From Haliea sp040221975 (lineage in GTDB: Bacteria; Pseudomonadota; Gammaproteobacteria; Pseudomonadales; Halieaceae), in contig JAVJWR010000031.1 of assembly GCA_040221975.1 (NCBI GenBank), positions 248,001 to 312,000 on the forward strand: DNA of 64,000 nt. Reading direction: 5' to 3'. The notes under the pieces were generated by a model. That model saw only the letters and a program-made list of their open reading frames with translations. It made no database searches and had not been told where the DNA came from. This document shows, piece by piece, positions 43,634 through 51,557 of the stretch. Both the position numbers and the translations under genes were made by a program. The number at the start of each line of letters is the position of its first letter. The first letter of the stretch is position 1.

Positions 43634-46600
43634 TCAGAACTTGCCGTAATAGCCTTCTTTCAGTGCATCGAACAGGTTCGCCGCCGTGTGCATCTCACCG
43701 TCGTATTCCACTTCCTGGTTGCCCTTGAGTTCCACTACGGAACCATCCTCGAGGGTAAACTGGTATACCGTGTTTTCCAGGTCCTGCTCCTTCACCAGTA
43801 CGCCCTGGAAGGCCTCCGGGTTGAAGCGGAAGGTAGTGCAACCCTTGAGGCCCTTGGCGTGGGCATAGAGATAGATATCCTTGAAATCCTCGAAGGGGTA
43901 ATCCGTGGGTACATTGGCGGTCTTGGAAATGGAGGAGTCCACCCACTTCTGGGCGGCCGCCTGGATATCCACGTGCTGTTTGGGGCTCACGCTGTCGGCG
44001 ACGATGAAATAGTCCGGCAGCTTTTCTTCTTCGCGTTCGCTATAGGGCATCGCCCGGGGATTCACCAGGCTGCGGTAGGCCAGCAACTCGAAGGAAAATA
44101 CATCGACCTTCTCCTTGCTCTTGCGGCCCTCGCGAATCACATTGCGCGCGTAGTGGTGAGCGAAGCTGGGCTCGATGCCGTTGCTGGCGTTATTGGCCAG
44201 CGAAAGGGAGATGGTGCCGGTGGGGGCGATGGATGAATGATGGGTGAAGCGGGAGCCTTTGGCTGCCAGCTCGGCCACCAGTTCCGGTGCAACCTCCGCC
44301 ACCCGCTGCATATAGCGGCTGTAGCGCGCGTGCAGGACCTTGCCGGGGAGGCGGTCGCCGACGCTGACGCCGTCCCGCGCCATTTCCGGTCGCGCGGCCA
44401 GCATTTCCGGGGTCACCTCGAACAGCTCCTCCATGATCGGCGCCGGCCCCTTCTCCTCGGCCAGGGCAATGCCCTGCTGCCAGCCTACCAGGGCCATTTC
44501 CCGGGACACTTCCTCGGTGAACTCCACCGAGGCCTCGTCGCCATAGCACATGCCGAGCATGGTGATGGTGGAGCCCAGACCCAGGAAGCCCATGCCGTGG
44601 CGGCGCTTGTGGAGGATTTCGTGGCGCTGCTGCTCCAGCGGCAGACCGTTGATTTCCACCACGTTGTCGAGCATGCGGGTGAACACGGCGACCACCTCGC
44701 GGTAGCGGTCCCAGTCGAAGCGGGCCTTGTCGGTAAAGGGATCCAGCACCAGCCGGGTGAGGTTGATGGAGCCCAGCAGGCAGCTGCCGTAGGGGGGGAG
44801 GGGCTGTTCGCCACAGTTGTGCGCGTGCAGACCATTGCCGTCGAATGTATTGATGCCGGGAACCTGCACATCGTAGACGTCCTCGACGCCGTCCGGTTCG
44901 ACAGAGACTACCGTGGCCACAAACCGCTCCCGGTTCAGGCTGCGGGAATAACCCGCCAACGCGGCGTCCAGTCGCGCCTGCTTGGTGGTATCGGCAAACC
45001 CTATGCGCTCGGCATATCCAACCAGGTTGGCGCCACTGATGACCAATTCGTGTTGTGCACGGGTGGCATAGGTCGCTCTGCCCCCACGGCCGTCGGGCAG
45101 CAGCGCTGCACCGGCCTTGCGCCGCTCGCGGTACAGCGTCGAGTTGATGCCCAGGCGCAGCAACATTCGCTGTGCCGCTTCGAGGGTCGCCATATCGGAC
45201 AGGGCAAGACGCACGCTGACGCCTTTCTCCTGCGAGCCCTGCACCGATCCGTCGGCATCGAACAGCCCCCGCAGCAGGCCGCAGTGGAATTCGCTGGAGG
45301 ACGCCTCCGCCTGCGGGGTGATGGTCTTTTTCCCCGGCGCCATGCCCAGGCCGAGCGCCAGCTGGCGCAGGGCGCCGGTGGCCAGGCGGTATTCGTCGCG
45401 CCCGGCCACTTTTTGCCAGCCGGCGAAGTCTGCACGATGTGGCAGGCTGCGTACGGCCGCCAGCGCCGCCGCCATAACACCCTCGACACCGTCTGCAGCA
45501 CCACCCTCGTTCACCGCCAGGGGCCGCGGCCAGACAGATAGTACCGCCTTGTCTGCCTTCAGCGTGCCATCGCCAAGCAGCAGGCCGATAAGATAGCCTT
45601 CATCCCGGGACCAGGCTCCCTGCCACTCCGCACCGCTGCGATGGTCGTTGAGCAACACCTGGTCGCCAGCGACGAGCGCGCTGGCCTCACACCACTCGGT
45701 TTCCAGGCGCCAGCGGGTCAGGGCCGACACCCGCCGCACGCGATGGTCAGCGGTAAGCCGCAGCGCAGGGCCTTCGCGAGTCTGCAGCCGCAGCACGGGT
45801 TTGGTTGCCGTGCGAAAGAAGCCTTCAGCGCCTGTGGCATGGTCGCGTCCATCCACACGGGCGCAGAAGGGCTGGCCGATCAGGTCCGCAACCTGCCGCG
45901 GACCGTCGGCAGTCTGGACCCAGGTATCGGCGGTCACGCAAGGATTCGTCGCGCGGATGTTCTCCAGCCACCAGTTGTTGTTCATCTGGTTGACCCGGTC
46001 GATGAGGATAAAACCCGGCTCGGCAAAATCGTAGGTGGAGGCCATGATCATGTCCCACAGCCTGCGCGCCGGCACTGTCTTGTAGACCCGGCAGGCAACC
46101 TCGCCGCGTTCATTGCTGACATAGCCGCGGGTGACCGGGAACGCCCGCCAGAGCACCAGCGGGTCGTTGGCCAGGTCCATGCCCGATTCCTCTACTTCCC
46201 TGGCGGTCACCGGGAAGCTCAGCGACCAGTCCGCGTCGCTCTTCACGGCCTCAATGAATTCGTCGGTGATCAGCAGGCTCAGGTTGAACTGCCGCAGGCG
46301 GCCGTCTTCGCGCTTGGCGCGAATGAAGTCCATGACATCCGGGTGATGGATGTCAAAGGTGCCCATCTGGGCGCCGCGGCGCCCGCCGGCCGAGGACACG
46401 GTGAAACACATCTTGTCGTAGATATCCATGAACGACAGCGGCCCGGAGGTATAGGCGCCGGCGCCGCTGACGTAGGCGCCCCGTGGCCGCAGGGTGGAGA
46501 ATTCATAGCCAATGCCACAGCCGGCCTTGAGGGTCATGCCGGCCTCGTGGTTCTTCTGCAGGATGTCGTCCATGGAATCGGTGATGGTACCCGAGACCGT

Positions 46601-46906
46601 GCAGTTGATGGTCGAGGTGGACGGTTTCCAGGCCTCGGCACCGGCGTTGGAAATGATCCGGCCCGCGGGCAGGGCGCCGTGCTGCAGGGCCCAGAGGAAA
46701 CGCTGGTACCACTGCTTGCGGGCGCTGTCGGTTTCCTCGACCTCGGACAGGGCGCGGGCGACCCGTTTCAGGGTGTCCGCGATATCGCGATCAACCGGCT
46801 TGCCGGCGCGATCCTGGAGGCGATATTTCCGGTCCCAGATATCCAGCGAAGCATCCTGCAGGCCAATATCGACTACCGTGTGCAAAGCCTTGACGACTTC
46901 CCCCAT
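43634..46906 (-). CDS. nrdJa: Class II (adenosylcobalamin-dependent) ribonucleotide reductase catalytic subunit NrdJa, intein-containing
   Basis: A 1090-residue precursor: a 322-residue N-extein, a 375-residue intein and a 393-residue C-extein, giving a 715-residue mature protein, the expected size of NrdJa. It reduces ribonucleotides to deoxyribonucleotides using a thiyl radical made with adenosylcobalamin, without O2. N-extein landmarks include SGTITDSMDDILQ and GCGIGYEFSTLRPRGA. After splicing the active-site motif NPCGEQ is restored. ATG 46906 follows GGGAGC; the open frame upstream is ignored. The intein must splice for activity. Confidence 0.95.
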   Translation of the reverse strand: MGEVVKALHTVVDIGLQDASLDIWDRKYRLQDRAGKPVDRDIADTLKRVARALSEVEETDSARKQWYQRFLWALQHGALPAGRIISNAGAEAWKPSTSTINCTVSGTITDSMDDILQKNHEAGMTLKAGCGIGYEFSTLRPRGAYVSGAGAYTSGPLSFMDIYDKMCFTVSSAGGRRGAQMGTFDIHHPDVMDFIRAKREDGRLRQFNLSLLITDEFIEAVKSDADWSLSFPVTAREVEESGMDLANDPLVLWRAFPVTRGYVSNERGEVACRVYKTVPARRLWDMIMASTYDFAEPGFILIDRVNQMNNNWWLENIRATNPCVTADTWVQTADGPRQVADLIGQPFCARVDGRDHATGAEGFFRTATKPVLRLQTREGPALRLTADHRVRRVSALTRWRLETEWCEASALVAGDQVLLNDHRSGAEWQGAWSRDEGYLIGLLLGDGTLKADKAVLSVWPRPLAVNEGGAADGVEGVMAAALAAVRSLPHRADFAGWQKVAGRDEYRLATGALRQLALGLGMAPGKKTITPQAEASSSEFHCGLLRGLFDADGSVQGSQEKGVSVRLALSDMATLEAAQRMLLRLGINSTLYRERRKAGAALLPDGRGGRATYATRAQHELVISGANLVGYAERIGFADTTKQARLDAALAGYSRSLNRERFVATVVSVEPDGVEDVYDVQVPGINTFDGNGLHAHNCGEQPLPPYGSCLLGSINLTRLVLDPFTDKARFDWDRYREVVAVFTRMLDNVVEINGLPLEQQRHEILHKRRHGMGFLGLGSTITMLGMCYGDEASVEFTEEVSREMALVGWQQGIALAEEKGPAPIMEELFEVTPEMLAARPEMARDGVSVGDRLPGKVLHARYSRYMQRVAEVAPELVAELAAKGSRFTHHSSIAPTGTISLSLANNASNGIEPSFAHHYARNVIREGRKSKEKVDVFSFELLAYRSLVNPRAMPYSEREEEKLPDYFIVADSVSPKQHVDIQAAAQKWVDSSISKTANVPTDYPFEDFKDIYLYAHAKGLKGCTTFRFNPEAFQGVLVKEQDLENTVYQFTLEDGSVVELKGNQEVEYDGEMHTAANLFDALKEGYYGKF
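44816..45940 (-). mobile_element. Intein with LAGLIDADG homing endonuclease in nrdJa
   Basis: A 375-residue intein. The first residue is Cys (CVTADTW, block A), block B contains T63-A-D-H66, and the end is LHAHN followed by Cys +1 of the C-extein, so all splicing residues are present: Cys1, TxxH, penultimate His, terminal Asn and Cys+1. Between them are two dodecapeptides, LIGLLLGDG (about residue 117) and LLRGLFDADG (about 222), each with its catalytic Asp, so the endonuclease is probably active. It interrupts NP|CGEQ. Codon and GC content resemble the host gene, suggesting no very recent transfer from an AT-rich donor. Confidence 0.96.
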
Positions 46907-47233
46907 GACTCTTGCTCCCGTGACCTGCAGACCCGTCCTAGTGTGCGCGAAGGTCCCCGCCGGTGGCAAGCCGGACAACCACATACCGGGCGTTTTTTGC
47001 CCTGGGCCTACCAGATATTGTGTCAGGGCCGGCCGCGGTAACACCGGCGCCCGATATTGCCATGCGCAGGATCAAGAAAACGCCCAACCCGCTGACCGCT
47101 GCGATGCCTCCGGCGGCTCTGGTTTACCCGCCCAAGCCAGTTGCCGGTTTCCTCAGCGCGCCTGGGGCGGTGGAGTTCAATTGCGCAGGAATCTGCTTCA
47201 TCATCGGCACACCGGGATCAACAGGGAACGCCA
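46907..47233. other. Divergent intergenic region between nrdJa and the thiolase-like gene (327 bp)
   Basis: No gene is supported. GATATTG occurs twice (47014-47020 and 47053-47059, 39 bp apart); the first lies in AGATATTGTGT, slightly like half of an NrdR box. GGGC-GTTTTTT-GCCC at about 46988-47003 can form a weak hairpin. No cobalamin riboswitch signature was recognised. Confidence 0.45.
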
Positions 47234-48445
47234 GTGGGACTTAGAGGACAGGCAGCCATCGTTGGCTGCGCTCAGTACAAACCCGAGAAATACGCGACCG
47301 CGCCGCGGATGTTTCATCTGCAGCAGATTGCCGATCTCGCGGGCCAGGCGCTGGCGGACGCCGGCCTGGGGTTGCAGGACCTGGATGGCCTGGCAGTCAA
47401 CGGCGCCCATTTCAACGAGGCTTCGGCGTTCGTGCCGGCGGTAGTCGCAGAGTACCTCGGGATCAGGCTCGGCTTCGCCGAAGTCGTCGATCTCGGCGGC
47501 ACCAGCGCGGTGGCCATGGCCTGGCGCGCCGCCGCAGCGATCGAGCTGGGGCTGTGCCGGGCCGTGCTCTGCGTGCTGCCCGCGCGCCTGGCACCCGAGG
47601 ATCCCGATGCAGACCCAGCCGCCCGCGCCCGGGCCATGCGCTTCGGCGCCCACAGCAACCAGTACGGCGCACCCGAAGCCGAGTTCGACATCCCCTATGG
47701 CCACGTCGGCCAGAATACCGGCTATGCCATGATTGCCCAGCAGTATGGCCATCGCCATGGCTACGACCCGGTCGCCATGGCCACAATCGCGGTTGCCCAA
47801 CGCAGCAACGCACAGGTCAACCCCGAGGCGCTGTTCCATGGCCAGCCGCTGACCATCGACGACGTACTGGCAAGCAAGCTGGTGGCGGATCCGTTGCGTT
47901 TGCTGGAAATCGTCATGCCGGTGGCCGGGGGCGCGGCCTTCATTGTTGCCAGCAGCGATGTCGCCCGCAACTGCCCGCAGCGGCCGGTGGTTATTCGCGG
48001 CTGCGGCGAGCAACTGGATTTCAAGTCGCCGAGTTACGCACGGGACATGACCGTCACCCCGATCGCGGCTGCGGCCCGGCGCGCCTTTGCCATGTCCGGC
48101 CTGCGGCCCGCCGACATGCACATGGCCCAGATCTATGACTGCTATACCATCACCGTGTTGCTGAGTCTGGAAGATGCCGGCTTTTGCGGCAAGGGCGAGG
48201 GCATGGCGTTTATTCGCGAGCACGACCTGACCTGGCGGGGAGATTTCCCGCTGAATACCCACGGTGGGCAGCTGTCGTTCGGGCAGGCGGGCACCGCCGG
48301 GGGCATGTCGCAGCTGATAGAGGCGGTCACCCAGATCCGCGGTCAAGCCGGCGATCGGCAGCTGCCAGTGCACGACACCGCCTTCGTTTCCGGCACCGGG
48401 GGGGTCATGAGCGAGCAGGGCGCCCTGGTCCTGGCAGGAGCGTGA
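47234..48445 (+). CDS. Thiolase-fold protein of the SCP2/Ltp2 type, lacking thiolase cysteines
   Basis: A 403-residue thiolase-superfamily protein. The position of the nucleophilic Cys reads DLGGTSAVAMAW and the C-terminal CxG loop reads VSGTGGVMS, so both thiolase cysteines are replaced; the NTHGG histidine is kept. A tyrosine-containing segment (IYDCYTITV) is present. With the adjacent DUF35 gene, 2 bp downstream, this matches the arrangement of Ltp2-type retro-aldolases that cleave acyl-CoA side chains, known from steroid degradation. The substrate here is not known. GTG 47234 follows AGGGAA; no earlier start is preferred. Confidence 0.88.
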   Translation: MGLRGQAAIVGCAQYKPEKYATAPRMFHLQQIADLAGQALADAGLGLQDLDGLAVNGAHFNEASAFVPAVVAEYLGIRLGFAEVVDLGGTSAVAMAWRAAAAIELGLCRAVLCVLPARLAPEDPDADPAARARAMRFGAHSNQYGAPEAEFDIPYGHVGQNTGYAMIAQQYGHRHGYDPVAMATIAVAQRSNAQVNPEALFHGQPLTIDDVLASKLVADPLRLLEIVMPVAGGAAFIVASSDVARNCPQRPVVIRGCGEQLDFKSPSYARDMTVTPIAAAARRAFAMSGLRPADMHMAQIYDCYTITVLLSLEDAGFCGKGEGMAFIREHDLTWRGDFPLNTHGGQLSFGQAGTAGGMSQLIEAVTQIRGQAGDRQLPVHDTAFVSGTGGVMSEQGALVLAGA

Positions 48446-48447
48446 TC

Positions 48448-48855
48448 ATGCAGCAACCGGTACCCCGCCCGACCGCCATCAGCAAGCCGTTCTGGGACGG
48501 CCTGCGGGATCGGCGTATCCTCGTTCCCCACTGCGACCACTGCGGCAGCTGGGTCTTTTGCCCACGCCTGCATTGCCCACGCTGCTGCTCCACCGCGCTG
48601 ACCTGGAAAGAGATTTCAGGGCAAGCCAGCCTCTGCAGTTTCACCCTGGCACGCGTTCCCACCCTGGCCGAGTTCGCGCAGCCGGCACCACAGAACCTGG
48701 CGATTGTGACCCTGGCGGAGGGTTTCAACATGAACAGCGCGCTGGTCGGGGTGGAACCGAGTGCCATGCGCATCGGCATGGCATTGCGGCCGGTATTCGA
48801 TGTGATCGACGACAGCGGCGCAACGCGCCTTTTGTTTACTGCTGCAGACGCCTGA
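48448..48855 (+). CDS. DUF35 OB-fold zinc-ribbon protein (partner of the thiolase-like protein)
   Basis: A 135-residue protein. The N-terminal rubredoxin-like zinc ribbon has two pairs of cysteines (HCDHCGSWVFCP and HCPRCC), and an OB fold follows. DUF35 proteins form complexes with thiolase-like enzymes and probably bind the acyl-CoA. The ATG, preceded by CAGGAGCG, lies 2 bp after the thiolase-like stop, so the two are co-translated. Confidence 0.88.
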   Translation: MQQPVPRPTAISKPFWDGLRDRRILVPHCDHCGSWVFCPRLHCPRCCSTALTWKEISGQASLCSFTLARVPTLAEFAQPAPQNLAIVTLAEGFNMNSALVGVEPSAMRIGMALRPVFDVIDDSGATRLLFTAADA

Positions 48856-48867
48856 CGCGGAGCGGAC

Positions 48868-49635
48868 TCACACCAGGAACTCCGCGGTCGCCTGCCACAG
48901 CAGGCGCAGGGCCAGCAGCGTCAGCAACAGGTTCAGCCCCACGGCGAAGCGGCGGTCACTGATATATCGCAACAGATGAATCCCGCTCCAGGTACCCACC
49001 AGCCCGGCGCTGATCATTACCGCGATAAAGACCAGCCAATCCAGAAAGACAAAGCCCGCAAAGCCGAATACCAGCGCCTTGGGCGCGTGCTGCAGCGTCA
49101 TCGCCGCAGAAAAAGTCGCTACAGTGGCAAAACGGTCGCGCTGGACCTGTTTGACGAATGCCGCGACCAGGGGCCCGGTGGCGCCAACGAACATGCTGGC
49201 AAAGCTCGTCAGCGCCGCCGCAACAAAGGTCCCGGGAGCCCCCAGAGCCATGCGTGGCAAGCGCGGCCCCCAGCAAAGATACAAGACAAAGCAGGCGATG
49301 GTGGACTGCCAGAGCCACATGGGCAACTCCACCAGCAGCCACGCCCCAAGCAGCGCACCTGCGACGACTCCCGGCGCAAAGAACGCTATCAGGCGCCAGT
49401 CGATGTGGCGCCAGGTGAGCAGCACCCTGCCGCCATTGGAGCCAAGCTGGATAATGCCGTGAACCGGGATGAGCGCCGCTGGCGGCAACCACAGCGCCAT
49501 CAACAACAGCAGTAACACGCCCCCACCCGCGCCGAGACTGGCGGTAATCATTGAGGAGAGTACCGAACAGGCGACCAGCAGCAGGGCCACTGTCGGCTCC
49601 AGAGCGGGTGGCAACAGAGACTCCAGCGGGATCAT
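48868..49635 (-). CDS. TauE/SafE family (TSUP) membrane transporter
   Basis: A 255-residue polytopic protein with eight predicted hydrophobic helices. The N-terminal MITASLGAGGGVLLL and the internal repeat MFVGATGPLVAAF are family hallmarks of the TSUP group, which exports sulfite, sulfoacetate and related anions; the substrate here is not determinable. It is divergent from the metal-handling operon (69-bp gap) and convergent with DUF35 (12-bp gap). Confidence 0.88.
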   Translation of the reverse strand: MIPLESLLPPALEPTVALLLVACSVLSSMITASLGAGGGVLLLLLMALWLPPAALIPVHGIIQLGSNGGRVLLTWRHIDWRLIAFFAPGVVAGALLGAWLLVELPMWLWQSTIACFVLYLCWGPRLPRMALGAPGTFVAAALTSFASMFVGATGPLVAAFVKQVQRDRFATVATFSAAMTLQHAPKALVFGFAGFVFLDWLVFIAVMISAGLVGTWSGIHLLRYISDRRFAVGLNLLLTLLALRLLWQATAEFLV

Positions 49636-49704
49636 ATGCTAGACAACCGCGGCCGGAGGCCAGGCCAGCTGTGAGTGCAGATATAGACGTGCTAGCATTG
49701 ATAC

Positions 49705-50085
49705 ATGATACCTCGTCTGCTACTCGCGTTGTTACTGGTTCTGCCTGCCGGCCTGTCGGCCGGGCAGCATCAGCGCTGTGAGCCGACGCCCGCTGCAAAA
49801 GCCGTTGCCGGCGATTCCGCACAGCATCATGCAGGTGCCCAGAGTCATCATGCCGACCATGTCGACAGCAGCGATTCGCCCGCGATATTCGTGCCGGCAG
49901 GAGACTGCGGCAGCTGCGACCTTGCCTGCAAGGTGACCTGTGCCGCGATTGCCCTGCCTCTGACCGCGCAACAGGCCGCTGAGTCCCCACCACCCGCTAC
50001 CCTGGTCCCCGGCAGCGTCGTTGCCAGCCTGCTCAATCCACACCCATTGCCACTGCTCAGACCACCCGCTCACGCTCCAGCCTGA
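49705..50085 (+). CDS. Small secreted Cys/His-rich protein, first gene of the multicopper oxidase operon
   Basis: A 126-residue exported protein: signal peptide MIPRLLLALLLVLPAGLSAG, then a region with many histidines (QHHAGAQSHHADH) and a cysteine cluster GDCGSCDLACKVTC, capable of metal binding. A hydrophobic stretch follows, and the C-terminus is Pro-rich. It may belong to the loosely defined DUF2946-type small proteins seen near copper genes, but this is not certain. No strong ribosome-binding site is seen. It is 59 bp before the TolC-like gene. Confidence 0.7.
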   Translation: MIPRLLLALLLVLPAGLSAGQHQRCEPTPAAKAVAGDSAQHHAGAQSHHADHVDSSDSPAIFVPAGDCGSCDLACKVTCAAIALPLTAQQAAESPPPATLVPGSVVASLLNPHPLPLLRPPAHAPA

Positions 50086-50144
50086 TTTTCCTGACATCCC
50101 CGGCACATAGCCGGAGACTACTCTCTAAGCTGGAGAACCAACAG

Positions 50145-51557
50145 ATGAAACACGCAAGCTGCGCCCGCCGAATAGTGCTGGCGCTGGTACTGGCGACCCT
50201 GGCAGCGTGCGCCAGCCAGCCACCGGACCATGGAGCAGAGCGGGCACGGGAGGCGCTACTGGCCCGCGGGCTGGATGCCAGTGTCACCCGGAAGCAGTTC
50301 CGGGGCGAGCTGACGCGACCACAGGCGGTCCAGGCAGCCATCCTGTTCCACCCTTCCGTCAGGGCCGAGTATGCCCGCCTCGATATCGCTGCCGCCGATG
50401 TCGTGCGCGCCAGTGAACTGCTCAATCCGAGCCTGTCCCTGAGTTGGCTTGATGTCAGCGGTGGCAGCAACAAGCTGACGCTGGGTCTGGCCCAGAGTCT
50501 GGCGGGTGCGATGCTGCGACCCGCACGCGAGCGGATAGCCGCGGCCGATTACGAGCTCGCGGTATTGTCACTGGCCGAGACCCTGCAGGAGCTGGCTCTG
50601 GACACCGAGTCAGCCTGGTTCGCGGCGGTTGCCGCGGAGCAGGGGTTGCAGGTGCAGGCCCGCGCTTCCGACACTGCCCTGTGGGCCGACGAACTGGGCA
50701 CTCGCTTCGATGCTGCCGGCAACATCACACCCCTGCAGCGCGCTGAACTCGCGCGCGGCGCCGCTGAGGCTCGCCTCGAGTTGCTGGACGCCGAGCGCCA
50801 GCGGGACCGGGCTCGAATCCTGCTTGCGCAACAACTGGCGCTGCCCCATGAGGACTGGACGGTACCTGCCTCGTTGCCACTGCCTGCGGCAGAAGATCCC
50901 GATCCGGACCAGCTAATCACACACGTTCTGGATACCCATCCCGCGCTGCAAAGACTGGCCTGGGAACAACGGCGATTGTTGAGCGTGGGTGACAACACCA
51001 GAGGGGAGAGCTGGCTGGACGGCGCGGAAGTGGGCGTGGAGCATGAGCGCTCTGGCGACGAGCGGGAAACAGGACCCGAACTCACGATCCGTTTGCCTCT
51101 TTGGCACCGCAACGCAGGCACCCGTTTGGCGCTGGCCGCTGAATTGGAGCTGCTGGCAGCACGGGAGGCGACCCTGCGCGACCAGTTGCCGCGGCAATTG
51201 CGCCTGCATCTGGAAGCGCTGTCCCGGATCAGAGCCGCGGTAGAGATCAGGGAGAACGCGCTCCTGCCAGCGTTGGCGCAGGAGGTCGCAGCCCGCCAGG
51301 ACCGGGTCAATTTCATGCTCGATGGCGTATTCAACCTCCTCGCCAGCAAACAGGCCGAACTCAACGCCTGGCGCGACCATGTCACCACGCTCGGGGAATA
51401 CTGGCAACAGCGGGTAGAACTCGCGCGCGCAGCGGGACGCGCTGCCACACCGGCGGGCGCTGGCCTGCTGGATGTGTCGGCTGTGGCGCCGCCGCAGCCT
51501 GGCAGTCCGGTCCCTGGGCGACATGAACAGCACCAGCACCACGGGAGACACCACTGA
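50145..51557 (+). CDS. TolC-family outer membrane efflux lipoprotein
   Basis: A 470-residue lipoprotein (lipobox LAAC, cysteine at about residue 22) with the two repeated helical hairpin regions of TolC proteins, rich in Ala, Leu and Glu. The C-terminal tail ends HEQHQHHGRHH, a probable metal-binding His cluster. No periplasmic adaptor or inner-membrane pump is encoded alongside, so its partners are unknown. The stop and the next start overlap by 1 bp (TGATG), so it is translationally coupled to the multicopper oxidase. Confidence 0.88.
   Translation: MKHASCARRIVLALVLATLAACASQPPDHGAERAREALLARGLDASVTRKQFRGELTRPQAVQAAILFHPSVRAEYARLDIAAADVVRASELLNPSLSLSWLDVSGGSNKLTLGLAQSLAGAMLRPARERIAAADYELAVLSLAETLQELALDTESAWFAAVAAEQGLQVQARASDTALWADELGTRFDAAGNITPLQRAELARGAAEARLELLDAERQRDRARILLAQQLALPHEDWTVPASLPLPAAEDPDPDQLITHVLDTHPALQRLAWEQRRLLSVGDNTRGESWLDGAEVGVEHERSGDERETGPELTIRLPLWHRNAGTRLALAAELELLAAREATLRDQLPRQLRLHLEALSRIRAAVEIRENALLPALAQEVAARQDRVNFMLDGVFNLLASKQAELNAWRDHVTTLGEYWQQRVELARAAGRAATPAGAGLLDVSAVAPPQPGSPVPGRHEQHQHHGRHH

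Noticed and set aside
46907..47233. Cobalamin riboswitch upstream of the B12-dependent nrdJa
   Set aside because: I looked for the B12-box pattern on the minus strand and did not see it; a covariance search would be needed to be sure.
46963..47244. Small plus-strand frame between nrdJa and the thiolase-like gene
   Set aside because: No start context and no domain; it overlaps the true thiolase start.
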